DNA from: Eubacteriales bacterium
GTDB lineage: Bacteria; Bacillota; Clostridia; Lachnospirales; Lachnospiraceae
DNA: 64,000 bases
Assembly: GCA_030526005.1 (NCBI GenBank)
Contig: JAUNDP010000008.1
Coordinates: 1 to 64,000 of the forward strand
Direction of reading: 5' to 3'
The translations under genes were made by a program, and so were the position numbers. Positions 1 to 7,074 of the stretch are shown piece after piece. The notes below the pieces were generated by a model. The model was given only the letters and a program-made list of their open reading frames with translations. It was not told the DNA's origin and searched no databases. Numbering within the stretch: position 1 is the first letter of the stretch; every line of letters starts with the position of its first letter.

Positions 1-43
1 CCTTTTGTACCGTAAAAAATAATTTGAACAAGGAGGGAATAAG

Positions 44-280
44 ATGGATATCTTAGAAGCATATCTTAGTATTGATAATGTGAAATGTAAAGGATTTACC
101 CAGCAGGAAGTGGACATGATACAGGAATATGTAAATCAGAATCAACTAAGGATTGCCTCACCTGAATTTGTATACGGCTGTGCCGATGTAACCGGATGCA
201 CAGTAAGCCTGATTATAGGTGGGGAATGTCTGGTGTTGGTCAAGATGGAGGAGGAAGAACATGACAGAAGCAGAGCTTAG
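44..280 (+). CDS. Hypothetical small acidic protein (phage-like island)
   Basis: This is an open frame of 78 codons with a strong ribosome binding site (AAGGAGGG) just upstream of its ATG. I do not recognise a family. The protein is acidic with a hydrophobic central stretch near residues 45-66 and a very acidic end. It overlaps the next gene by 20 bases, which suggests co-translation, and it lies in a run of very short tightly packed frames typical of phage early or middle regions. Gene confidence is moderate; function is unknown. Confidence 0.6.
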   Translation: MDILEAYLSIDNVKCKGFTQQEVDMIQEYVNQNQLRIASPEFVYGCADVTGCTVSLIIGGECLVLVKMEEEEHDRSRA

Positions 281-464
281 GCAGGCTCATGAGATGTTCA
301 CAGATCTCTGGCGACTGTATAAGCGGTTTGGGGATAGCAACAATACAGATGAGTATTGGAACGCCTTAAGCAAGCAAGTAGAAGCTTACAGAAAAAAGCA
401 TACTTCAAGGCTATCCGATAATCTTCTGAATCAGATCTTAGATGAGTTTGAGAGAAGAGCATAA
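261..464 (+). CDS. Hypothetical 67-residue helical protein (phage-like island)
   Basis: The ATG at 261 is preceded by GGAGGAAGAAC, so I prefer it over an in-frame ATG further upstream that would lie inside the previous gene. The product is charged and probably all-helical (it begins MTEAELRQAH), with no recognised domain. It follows the previous frame with a 20-base overlap and is followed by a strong hairpin, so it may close a small transcription unit. Function is unknown. Confidence 0.55.
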   Translation: MTEAELRQAHEMFTDLWRLYKRFGDSNNTDEYWNALSKQVEAYRKKHTSRLSDNLLNQILDEFERRA

Positions 465-471
465 AATGGAA

Positions 472-501
472 ATCCCCTTGATCGCAGATTATCAAGGGGA
501 T
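472..501. other. Perfect 11-bp hairpin after the first small operon
   Basis: Arms 472-482 and 491-501 are exact inverted complements around an 8-base loop. No clear T-run follows on either strand, so a classical intrinsic terminator is not fully supported. It could be a processing or stability element, or a protein-binding palindrome. Confidence 0.5.
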
Positions 502-513
502 GAGATCGAGAAA

Positions 514-595
514 GTGGGAGTACCCTAAAATAAAAAAATAGTATCTTACCCAGCTTCTTCCATTCAATAGCCAAGATACAATTTATACTCCCCAC
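514..595. other. Nested inverted repeats in an intergenic stretch
   Basis: The outer arms 514-522 (GTGGGAGTA) and 586-595 pair with a single bulged base. Inside them, 541-547 (GTATCTT) pairs perfectly with 573-579 (AAGATAC). The segment 465-645 has no supported gene, so this may be a folded leader of the next operon. No named RNA family is recognised. Confidence 0.35.
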
Positions 596-645
596 AATCC
601 TTGATATTATATCATACTTCATAGAAAAAGAAAAGAGGTAGGCAA

Positions 646-972
646 ATGCTTAAATTAAATAGAAAGCAAATTGAAGAGAACAAGAAAACCAGAATGGAGA
701 TCATTGACTATATTATGGGTCTTAACAGTCCAAAGGCTTTGGCAGCAGTCAGGAACTTCGCTCTGCGTATGGTGATTAATACATACGGCGAAAACCCCAT
801 GACCGTTCTGGAGCTGGCCGGAAAGATCGTTGACACTGATCTCCGCAGGATCTTAAAGACATTAGAGAAAGCAGAGAAAGGGCAGAGAGCTATTGAACAA
901 ATGCAGGAAGCTTTTACAGATGCGTTGAGTAATTGGGAAGAGTCAGAGGAGGAAAGCAAAGATGAGTTATAA
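646..972 (+). CDS. Hypothetical protein, 108 aa (phage-like island)
   Basis: The frame is preceded by AAAGAGGTAGGCAA and begins MLKLNRKQIEEN. The sequence is predicted helical with a short hydrophobic core near residues 32-60 and a strongly acidic end. No family is recognised. It overlaps the next frame by 11 bases, consistent with one polycistronic unit running to about 1785. It is probably a phage accessory or regulatory protein, but that is inference from position only. Confidence 0.6.
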   Translation: MLKLNRKQIEENKKTRMEIIDYIMGLNSPKALAAVRNFALRMVINTYGENPMTVLELAGKIVDTDLRRILKTLEKAEKGQRAIEQMQEAFTDALSNWEESEEESKDEL

Positions 973-1153
973 AGATATGATGATTCAGATATTGGAGCAG
1001 TTGGAAGCAGATGAGACCAAAACAACAGGACAGTATATAAGTCTCTTCCGGATGCTGGGCAAAGTAGAACCGCGCATGATCCGGCAGATCAGGGCGCTGT
1101 TGTATGCGTATTTTGAAAGAAGAAATATGTTGGAGGAGTTTAAAGATGAATGA
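962..1153 (+). CDS. Hypothetical small protein, 63 aa
   Basis: This short frame starts inside the end of the preceding gene; GGAGGAAAGCAAAG lies upstream of the ATG. The product is helical and basic in its second half (RMIRQIRALLYAYFERR). It overlaps the next gene by 8 bases. No recognisable domain is present. The close overlaps on both sides support expression as part of the same phage-like operon. Confidence 0.55.
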   Translation: MSYKDMMIQILEQLEADETKTTGQYISLFRMLGKVEPRMIRQIRALLYAYFERRNMLEEFKDE

Positions 1154-1430
1154 TAATATCCGAGATATGTGGCAGACCTTAAAACAATTAAAAAGAAGAT
1201 CAGAAATGACAGAAATTGAGTTATTAGAAACTATCATTGAAGCAGAGGAATTGATCGAGACTATAGAAAGCAGTGAACTAAGAATCATGTTTCGGCTTTA
1301 TTATATAGATGATCTGACATGGGTGCAGACAGCGCACGCCATGAACAATATGTTCAAAAACAGGGTATATACAAAAGACAGTTGCCGAATGAAGAATGAA
1401 AGATTTTTTAAAAGTCTAAGAAAAAGATGA
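1146..1430 (+). CDS. Sigma-related phage transcriptional regulator (ArpU/RinA/DUF1492-like)
   Basis: The start at 1146 follows GGAGGAGTTTAAAG and gives 94 residues. The N-terminal half is an acidic helix. The C-terminal half (about residues 50-94) resembles a sigma region 4 helix-turn-helix, including the stretch LRIMFRLYYIDDLTWVQTA followed by a basic end. Short proteins of this layout, often called ArpU, RinA or DUF1492, control late gene transcription in Firmicute phages and commonly precede packaging and capsid genes. Here the capsid genes begin about 600 bases downstream. The family assignment rests on motif resemblance. Confidence 0.6.
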   Translation: MNDNIRDMWQTLKQLKRRSEMTEIELLETIIEAEELIETIESSELRIMFRLYYIDDLTWVQTAHAMNNMFKNRVYTKDSCRMKNERFFKSLRKR

Positions 1431-1457
1431 ATAAGTAAGCAGGAAAGGAGCAGAAAC

Positions 1458-1625
1458 ATGACAAAAAATGAGTGGGAAAGTATTATCATGGAGCAAAAGG
1501 AAATAAATAGAAAGCTGTTGAATTACGCTATCATGTTGATGAATCAGACAGGGGATCTATTAAAAGCAGTGGATCAGAACTTAAGCATATTGGAAAGGAT
1601 ATTGAAAGAAAACAAAGAGGAATAG
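1458..1625 (+). CDS. Hypothetical 55-residue coiled-coil protein
   Basis: The ATG at 1458 follows AGGAAAGGAGCAGAAAC, a good ribosome binding site. The product begins MTKNEWESIIMEQKE and is helical, rich in Glu, Lys and Leu, with heptad-like spacing that suggests a short coiled coil. It lies 27 bases after the sigma-like regulator and 10 bases before the next small gene. No family is recognised. Confidence 0.5.
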   Translation: MTKNEWESIIMEQKEINRKLLNYAIMLMNQTGDLLKAVDQNLSILERILKENKEE

Positions 1626-1635
1626 GAGGAGATCT

Positions 1636-1785
1636 ATGGTCAAGTTGAAAATTTCTTATGAGCAGTCACAGGAACTGGAAGTAGTATTGAAATTATTACA
1701 TCCAAGAATAAAGAGCTGGAAGCTTGCAAGGCAGCAGGACGGAAGATATAAGAAAGCTTATGTATACTTAAAAGAGAATCATTGA
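1636..1785 (+). CDS. Small basic phage protein, 49 aa
   Basis: The ATG at 1636 follows AGGAGGAGATCT. The product begins MVKLKISYEQSQELEVV, then has a basic second half ending KKAYVYLKENH. Short proteins of this pattern (a beta strand, a helix with ELE..LKLL, then a basic GRYKKAYV strand) recur in Firmicute prophages, but I know no function. The stop codon overlaps the -35 element of the promoter at 1782-1810, so it marks the end of the unit. Confidence 0.55.
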   Translation: MVKLKISYEQSQELEVVLKLLHPRIKSWKLARQQDGRYKKAYVYLKENH

Positions 1786-1810
1786 AACACTGGGGAATAT
1801 ATGGTATAAT
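1782..1810 (+). promoter_or_regulatory. SigA-type promoter for a candidate small RNA
   Basis: TTGAAA at 1782-1787 and TATAAT at 1805-1810 are separated by exactly 17 bases. The predicted start is near 1817. No open frame follows before the terminator-like hairpin at 1851-1905. Confidence 0.65.
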
Positions 1811-1816
1811 AAATAC

Positions 1817-1905
1817 ATAAAAAAGTACCCCAGCGAAGAGCTGGAAACCAAGAGGCACGGGAAAGATAGATCATTTTGATTATATCAATTCCGTGTCTCT
1901 TTTTA
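1817..1905 (+). ncRNA. Candidate structured small RNA upstream of the capsid genes
   Basis: The segment starts just after a near-consensus promoter and contains two helices. The first is 1830-1834 with 1840-1844 (CCAGC/GCTGG). The second is 1851-1860 with 1891-1900 (one G-T wobble), enclosing an inner 5-bp helix (1876-1880 with 1884-1888) and running into a T-run. The predicted transcript is about 90 bases. No ribosome binding site or frame is evident. The second helix could simply be a terminator; a named RNA family is not claimed. Confidence 0.45.
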
Positions 1906-2025
1906 TACCCCCCGTCAGGATAAAAACGGGTTTTAATGAGGAAACCAATGACCGGGGAAGGGGCTCGACAAAATAAATTGAAATAAATATGCGTAGGGGG
2001 GTGGTCTCTACGAGAAAGGAAAAAA

Positions 2026-2433
2026 ATGAAAAGTGCAGATATGATTGAATATGAAAAAAAACAGAAACAAGAGAAAATAAAGGAGTTATCCGGGAAAATC
2101 TTCAACCCAGATCAGAGCTACACGGCAGAGGAGATGGAAAGCTTAGCACAGGCAAGAATTGCCGAATTAAACCAGCTTCACCAAAATGAAATGAAAGAGC
2201 TGCAGAAAAAGATGATGGAGATGAGAAAAGAAAAATTCTCGGATAGACTGGAAAAAATGGGACTAGGCACAGGGCTGACAGATCTGTTAGATCTATCAAG
2301 TGAAGAAGCATGTGAAACAGCAATGAATACGATTACAGAGTGCATGTGTTCCGGAAAAAAAGAAGAAAAACCAAAAAAATATAAATTTCCCGATGCAGTC
2401 AGAGAAGTTATGGGAATCAAGAAAGGAGAATAA
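2026..2433 (+). CDS. Putative capsid scaffolding protein
   Basis: This 135-residue charged protein lies 3 bases upstream of the major capsid gene. Residues 1-75 are a lysine- and glutamate-rich helix or coiled coil. A short region around residues 80-105 (GLGTGLTDLLDLSSEE) and a basic end follow. Scaffolding proteins that template procapsid assembly usually have this composition and this position. No protease signature is seen, so a separate head protease is not evident. The ribosome binding site is AGAAAGGAAAAAA. The assignment rests on context and composition. Confidence 0.55.
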   Translation: MKSADMIEYEKKQKQEKIKELSGKIFNPDQSYTAEEMESLAQARIAELNQLHQNEMKELQKKMMEMRKEKFSDRLEKMGLGTGLTDLLDLSSEEACETAMNTITECMCSGKKEEKPKKYKFPDAVREVMGIKKGE

Positions 2434-2436
2434 ATA

Positions 2437-3318
2437 ATGGCGGTTGATTTAACACAGGTTTTTTTACCATATACGGATGAGATTTTTAAAGCAGAAAGCA
2501 AAAAGGCACTATTGACAAATGACAATTTTGTATGGACGGGAGCGCATACAGTTTGCCTGTATTCTGTCAACACTTCCCAGATGAATGATTATAAGAGAAA
2601 CCCAGAAAAAGGCTTTACGGGTTCAAGGTATGGGGAGATTGCCGGCTTAGAAACTACTTTGCAGGAACTCACATTGACGAAAGATAGATCTTTCACTTTT
2701 GCGATCGACAAACTGGATGAGGACGAAACAATGCAGCAGTTAGAGGCGGCGTCAGCACTGGCAAGACAGCAAAGAGAAGTGGTCATTCCAGAAATAGACA
2801 CTTATATCTATGAAGTCATGACACAGAACGCAGGAATCAAACCAAAAGTGAATGTTCCCTTAATGCCTGACAATATCTATGAAGAGATCACCAAAGCTTC
2901 TGCCGCTCTGGATGAGGCAGAAGTTCCGGAAGTGGGAAGAGTGCTGATTGTGACCCCAGATGTGTATTTTATGATGAAAAATTCCCCAGAGATCATGATG
3001 GACGTGGCAGTTTCCGAAGAAAAGCGCAGACTTGGAGTAATTTCTGTATTAGATGGCTGCGAAGTGGTAAAAGTCCCGACTAATAGATTACCGGAAGATT
3101 TTGGCTTTATGATGGTGCATCCGTCCGCAACGGTGGCGCCTATGAAGTTAGAGGAATATAAGATCCATCGTGATCCACCTGGAATCAGTGGCTCTTTAGT
3201 AGAGGGGCGAATCTGCTATGATGCTTTTGTATTGGAAAAGAAGAAAAATGGGATTTATTACCGTTTACTTGCCAGAACAGAAAGCGCAGTTAGTGAGTCA
3301 AAAACTACTTACTATTAA
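2437..3318 (+). CDS. Phage major capsid protein
   Basis: The 293-residue product resembles Firmicute phage major capsid proteins of the HK97 fold. It has an early GSRYGEIAGLETTL segment, a motif near residues 85-100 (RSFTFAIDKLDEDET) matching the conserved RSF/DxxDxxET strand of this family, and a C-terminal PGISGSLVEGR segment with a YDAFVLEKK strand. The N-terminus lacks a cleavable protease-delta region, as expected for a coat protein paired with a separate scaffold. It is the last structural gene visible; a terminator follows and no tail genes come after it. Length is typical for the family. Confidence 0.75.
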   Translation: MAVDLTQVFLPYTDEIFKAESKKALLTNDNFVWTGAHTVCLYSVNTSQMNDYKRNPEKGFTGSRYGEIAGLETTLQELTLTKDRSFTFAIDKLDEDETMQQLEAASALARQQREVVIPEIDTYIYEVMTQNAGIKPKVNVPLMPDNIYEEITKASAALDEAEVPEVGRVLIVTPDVYFMMKNSPEIMMDVAVSEEKRRLGVISVLDGCEVVKVPTNRLPEDFGFMMVHPSATVAPMKLEEYKIHRDPPGISGSLVEGRICYDAFVLEKKKNGIYYRLLARTESAVSESKTTYY

Positions 3319-3342
3319 AATAAGATTATAAAGAAATGATAG

Positions 3343-3373
3343 GGCTGCGGTAAAAATGCCGCAGCCTTTTTTT
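3343..3373 (+). terminator. Intrinsic terminator between capsid and sigma factor
   Basis: A perfect 8-bp stem (GGCTGCGG/CCGCAGCC, 3343-3350 and 3359-3366) with an 8-base loop is followed by seven T residues. The T-run touches the ribosome binding site of the sigma factor gene, so that gene depends on readthrough or an unseen promoter. Confidence 0.85.
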
Positions 3374-3387
3374 AGGAGGGCAGATCT

Positions 3388-4254
3388 ATGACCAACGAGC
3401 AACTTGTTATCCAGTTAAAAGCAGGTATACACACAGCGGAGTACATGAAACAGCTGTGGGAACAAAATAGAGGGATGATCGGGAAAATTGCGTATAAATA
3501 CAAAGGGTATGGTGATCTGGACGACTTAAAGCAGCAGGGCTTTCTTGGGCTGTATGATGCGGTGGAGGGTTATGAAGCGGATAGGGGAATCCCCTTTATT
3601 AACTATGCTACGTTCTGGATCCGTCAGAGTATACAAAGATATGTTGATGACTGCTGCAGTGTTGTGCGGATTCCATCCCATGCCAGAGAGCAGATCAGCC
3701 AATATAAAAAAGCAGTCAGCCAGTTTAAGAAATGGCACGGCAGAGAAGCCACAGACAAGGAAATAAGCTTACTTTTACGGATCAGCCTAAAACAGCTCGA
3801 CCAGCTTAAAAAAGATGCTCAGATGGGGCAAATAGGAAGCCTTGACAGTTTTACGCTTCAGGAAGAGGACGGCATCACGGTAGCTGATCTGGTTCCTGCT
3901 GCCGATGATGTGGAGGAAACTGTCCTTGATCGAGTACAGAAAGAACAGCTTAAAAAAGTGCTATGGGGGCTTGTGGATGATCTGGGAGAAGATCAAGCCG
4001 ACGTGATCCGTGCGAAATATCAGGATGGAAAGACTTTGAAATGTATCGCTGAGGAAACGAATAGATCTCTGGAAGAGATCCGGCAGCAGGAAAGGAAAGC
4101 AATGAGAGAACTCAGAAAGCCATCCAGAGCCGACAAGCTCAGACCATTCTTTGATAGTGAAACCTACAGTCAAGGCTTGAAAGGGAACGGAGTAGCAAGG
4201 TTTAACGTTACTTGGACAAGCTCAACAGAAAGAGTGGCTTTGGAAATGCTATAA
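3388..4254 (+). CDS. Sigma-70 family RNA polymerase sigma factor (island-encoded)
   Basis: The 288-residue protein has region 2 at about residues 38-92 (DLDDLKQQGFLGLYDAVEGY and the WIRQSIQRYV helix), region 3 at about 93-135 with the RIPSHAREQI segment, and region 4 at about 190-245 ending in RKAMRELRKPSR. A C-terminal tail of about 35 residues ending in a STERVALEML segment is extra. It should direct RNA polymerase to specific promoters, perhaps late genes of the island. It starts 15 bases after a terminator with ribosome binding site AGGAGGG, so its expression may be low or conditional. It is the last gene before the tRNA boundary. Confidence 0.85.
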   Translation: MTNEQLVIQLKAGIHTAEYMKQLWEQNRGMIGKIAYKYKGYGDLDDLKQQGFLGLYDAVEGYEADRGIPFINYATFWIRQSIQRYVDDCCSVVRIPSHAREQISQYKKAVSQFKKWHGREATDKEISLLLRISLKQLDQLKKDAQMGQIGSLDSFTLQEEDGITVADLVPAADDVEETVLDRVQKEQLKKVLWGLVDDLGEDQADVIRAKYQDGKTLKCIAEETNRSLEEIRQQERKAMRELRKPSRADKLRPFFDSETYSQGLKGNGVARFNVTWTSSTERVALEML

Positions 4255-4272
4255 GATTATACTTTATTAGGG

Positions 4273-4290
4273 TGTCCCCTTTTTGTCCCC
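4273..4290 (+). repeat. Tandem TGTCCCC repeat near the island boundary
   Basis: TGTCCCC occurs at 4273-4279 and again at 4284-4290, an 11-base period with T-runs after each copy. The spacing equals about one helical turn, and the pair lies 71 bases from the 3' end of tRNA-Leu. It could be an arm-type integrase or excisionase site; this is inference. Confidence 0.35.
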
Positions 4291-4318
4291 TTTTTTGAAA
4301 TAGATTAAAAAACGGCAT

Positions 4319-4348
4319 AAAAAAAGCCCTTAAAATAAGGGTTTTTTT
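4319..4348. terminator. Bidirectional terminator between sigma factor and tRNA genes
   Basis: CCCTTA (4327-4332) pairs with TAAGGG (4336-4341). A T-run follows on the plus strand (4342-4348) and an A-run precedes it (4319-4325), so it can end both the sigma factor transcript and the minus-strand tRNA transcript. Confidence 0.7.
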
Positions 4349-4360
4349 TAAAAAGTTCAA

Positions 4361-4447
4361 TGCCGGCGACCGGAATCGAACCGGTACGGGAGTATAAGTC
4401 CCGCAGGATTTTAAGTCCTGTGCGTCTGCCAGTTCCGCCACGCCGGC
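4361..4447 (-). tRNA. tRNA-Leu (anticodon TAA)
   Basis: Read on the minus strand, the 7-bp acceptor (GCCGGCG/CGCCGGC), a D arm, an anticodon loop CTTAAAA, a long variable arm and the TTCGATTC T-loop are all present, with discriminator A. The CCA end is not encoded. The long variable arm and TAA anticodon identify leucine. Its 3' end faces the phage-like island, a common integration target. Confidence 0.95.
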
Positions 4448-4454
4448 ATGAAAA

Positions 4455-4536
4455 TGGATGGTGGTGGATTCGAACCACCGAAGGCGTTGCCAGCAGATTT
4501 ACAGTCTGTCCCCTTTGGCCACTCGGGAAACCATCC
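4455..4536 (-). tRNA. tRNA-Tyr (anticodon GTA)
   Basis: On the minus strand the acceptor GGATGGT/ACCATCC, anticodon loop CTGTAAA, variable arm and GGTTCGAATCC T-arm are complete, with discriminator A and no encoded CCA. It is transcribed before tRNA-Leu with a 7-base gap, so the two form one unit. Confidence 0.95.
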
Positions 4537-4568
4537 ATATCATTGATCTTTTTCATATCAACGATATA

Positions 4569-4597
4569 TTTATATCATAAATTTTTCTGAAATGCAA
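4569..4597 (-). promoter_or_regulatory. Promoter of the tRNA-Tyr/tRNA-Leu unit
   Basis: On the minus strand TTGCAT (4592-4597) and TATAAA (4569-4574) are separated by 17 bases. The predicted start is about 26 bases upstream of tRNA-Tyr. Confidence 0.6.
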
Positions 4598-4605
4598 GAT
4601 ATTTT

Positions 4606-6720
4606 TCAATTTTCTGTCTTTTTAATCTTTTTCAGAACAACTGCTGAAAAAGGAGGCAATGTCAGAGATACATATCCTTTTTCCACTTCAAAGATCTCTG
4701 CTTTTGTCGAGAATCCTTCTTCGTCTGTGATCATCAGTCGAACCATTTGATCTTCCTCACCCACACCGATCTGCCATACTGGGATCGAAAGTCTTTTTTC
4801 TTCTCTGTTATTGTTAAATGCAACTGCCATCTGTTCTTCAAAGCTAAATCTTCCATAGCTCAGACAATTATATTCCGCTGTGAGAATTTTTATGCTTCCA
4901 TGGGTAAAGACAGGATACATCTTGTGGATCAGAATCATCTCTTTGTGGAAACGGATCAGTTCTTTGTCTTCCCTGCCCCAGGGATATGTTCTTCTGTTGT
5001 CCGGATCGGTAAATCCGCACAGTCCCGCTTCGTCCCCATAATAGATCGTCGGCGCTCCAGGCCAGGTCATCTGCATCACAACTGCTTCACGCATGACCGG
5101 CTTGCTCACATTCTGAGCTGCGGCTTCATTTCCCAGTCCTTCTACTCTTCCTACCATATGATTTGTTCTTGTCAGGAATCGGGAATGGTCGTGATTTGAC
5201 AATTCATTCATTGCTGTCTGGAGAGAGGGAGTCAGGAAATTTGACATATGATATGTCATCGCATCCACAAACGACTGCGCATTTCCAAGCATATCTTCTC
5301 TGAAATTGTCACTGTGCTTTTCCATTCCGGTAAAAAACCATGTCAGAGGCTCCATAAAAGCATCATAGTTCATCACCGTATCCCACTCATCACCCTTGAG
5401 CCAGCTTCCTGCATCTCCGTAGTGTTCCGCCAGAATGATCGCATTTGGATTCGCTTCCTTTACAACTTTGCGGAACTGTTTCCAGAACTTATGATTATAC
5501 TCATTGGAGAATCCAAGATCTGCCGCAACATCCAGACGCCATCCATCGGCATTAAACGGCGGTGATACCCATTTTCTTCCGATTTCCATAATATAATCTA
5601 CCAATTTTGGAGAATTTTCATACACAAGCTTCGGTAAGGTATCGTGTCCCCACCATCCGTCATAAAATGGATTATATGGCCACTCATGCTCATTGTTAAA
5701 TTTAAAGAAGCTTCTGTAAGGGCTGTCATGTGCGACATATGCTCCTTTTTCATAGCCTTCTTCTTTCTCATAAATCCGTTCTCTGTCCAGCCATTTATTA
5801 AACGATCCGCAGTGGTTGAACACGCCGTCCAGAATGATTTTCATTCCCCGCTTATGGATTTCTTCTACCAGTTTAATAAACAGCTGATTGCTTGCCTCCA
5901 GATTTTCTTTGTTTGTGACACGCTGAATATATTTTGTGGCATGGCGGTTGTCATGATCCCAGGACTCCAGCGTACGGCCGCCGTCTTTTACAATTTTTCC
6001 ATAATGCGGGTCCACATAGTCATAATCTTGAATATCATATTTATGGTTCGAAGGAGATACAAAAATCGGATTCAGATAGATAACATCAACTCCCAGATCT
6101 TGCAGATAATCCAGCTTGTCCATCACGCCCTGCAGATCTCCGCCGTAAAACTCACGAATCGCCATGGAAGTCGCCGGATACTGATCCCAGTTCTCGATTT
6201 TTTTTGTCTTTCCTCCTATATAAAAATATTCATCGTCCACCACATCGTTTGTCTTGTCCCCGTTGTAAAAACGATCTACAAAAATCTGGTACATCACTGC
6301 GCCCTTTGCCCAGTCAGGCGTCTTAAATCCCGGAGCAATCGTAAATGCATAATAATTCTGAAGGTTTCGGGATATTCCCTTTTTGTTGTAAAACAGACGC
6401 AGTTTTCCTGCTCTGATCTCAAAATAATAGTAGATCGGCTCTGTTCCCACTTCAATTTCCGTCTTATAATAATCAAATTTTCCTTCTGTTTTTTCATATT
6501 CCATCGCCTGACGCACTGCCCCGCTGATAAAAAATACGACATCTATATTATTTTTCGCAGCACGAAATCGAATTGTAACTTTTTCTCCAGGTTCTGGCTC
6601 GATTGGATCCATATAATATTTTGTCTGATCGCTGAACAGCGCTTCCATATTAAAGATCGGACGCATATCCATGATATATTTTTGCGTTTTTAATACCTTG
6701 TCTAATCGTTTATGATCCAT
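4606..6720 (-). CDS. GH13 alpha-amylase family enzyme (neopullulanase/cyclomaltodextrinase-like)
   Basis: The 704-residue protein hydrolyses alpha-glucans or maltodextrins. Residues 1-130 form an N-terminal beta domain like that of neopullulanases. The catalytic barrel begins near residue 138 (VMYQIFVDRFYNGD). Nucleophile Asp397 lies in GWRLDVA, acid/base Glu432 in AEHYGD, and the third acidic residue Asp511 in SNHDHSR; the ILDGVFNHCG segment is conserved region I. A C-terminal beta domain follows. There is no signal peptide, so it should act on imported maltodextrins in the cytoplasm. AAAAAGGAGAACACGC precedes the start. It is a single-gene unit; exact substrate preference is not readable. 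Confidence 0.9.
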   Translation of the reverse strand: MDHKRLDKVLKTQKYIMDMRPIFNMEALFSDQTKYYMDPIEPEPGEKVTIRFRAAKNNIDVVFFISGAVRQAMEYEKTEGKFDYYKTEIEVGTEPIYYYFEIRAGKLRLFYNKKGISRNLQNYYAFTIAPGFKTPDWAKGAVMYQIFVDRFYNGDKTNDVVDDEYFYIGGKTKKIENWDQYPATSMAIREFYGGDLQGVMDKLDYLQDLGVDVIYLNPIFVSPSNHKYDIQDYDYVDPHYGKIVKDGGRTLESWDHDNRHATKYIQRVTNKENLEASNQLFIKLVEEIHKRGMKIILDGVFNHCGSFNKWLDRERIYEKEEGYEKGAYVAHDSPYRSFFKFNNEHEWPYNPFYDGWWGHDTLPKLVYENSPKLVDYIMEIGRKWVSPPFNADGWRLDVAADLGFSNEYNHKFWKQFRKVVKEANPNAIILAEHYGDAGSWLKGDEWDTVMNYDAFMEPLTWFFTGMEKHSDNFREDMLGNAQSFVDAMTYHMSNFLTPSLQTAMNELSNHDHSRFLTRTNHMVGRVEGLGNEAAAQNVSKPVMREAVVMQMTWPGAPTIYYGDEAGLCGFTDPDNRRTYPWGREDKELIRFHKEMILIHKMYPVFTHGSIKILTAEYNCLSYGRFSFEEQMAVAFNNNREEKRLSIPVWQIGVGEEDQMVRLMITDEEGFSTKAEIFEVEKGYVSLTLPPFSAVVLKKIKKTEN

Positions 6721-6872
6721 GCGTGTTCTCCTTTTTTCTCTGCCTTATCTATGATTCACGTTTCTCTTAGTTTATACCATATCTTCTATTTTTACAACTG
6801 CCAGAGCTTTTATTGTTGTTATAAGCCTTTTTTATTCTGACAAATTTTATTCAAATTTTTCTGGATAAAATG

Positions 6873-6901
6873 AAAAAAGACAGCACGCAATGGCTGTCTT
6901 T
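6873..6901 (-). terminator. Terminator downstream of the ftsH operon
   Basis: The arms 6876-6884 and 6893-6901 form a 9-bp stem (AAAGACAGC). On the minus strand the stem is followed by a T-run (A residues 6873-6878). It lies about 170 bases beyond the ftsH stop. Confidence 0.6.
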
Positions 6902-6955
6902 CTTCGGAGAAGGTATTTCTTCTTATGGGGTGTAGCAAAAACTATATAATGTATT

Positions 6956-6964
6956 GGGGGGGGG
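6956..6964. repeat. G9 homopolymer in the ftsH-amylase intergenic region
   Basis: Nine consecutive G residues are followed by five T residues. The stretch 6721-7074 has no gene: it holds the amylase leader, the terminator at 6873-6901, this tract, and an imperfect inverted repeat at about 6972-6990. Such tracts are prone to slippage. Confidence 0.6.
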
Positions 6965-7074
6965 TTTTTACGATGTATAGTATATCATCGGTGTCATTTT
7001 AAGTGTGCACAAACTTCCCTTTTCTTTAAAATCTTTTTTGTATATTTTCGCTATCGTCCCGCTCTCATCGCTCG

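Noticed and set aside
4208-4590. Short open frames on both strands across the tRNA genes
   Set aside because: They are translations of tRNA sequence; the tRNA structures explain the region.
5644-6693. Long open frame on the plus strand opposite the GH13 gene
   Set aside because: It is antisense to a gene with complete catalytic motifs, lacks a ribosome binding site and has no recognisable domain; it is shadow coding.
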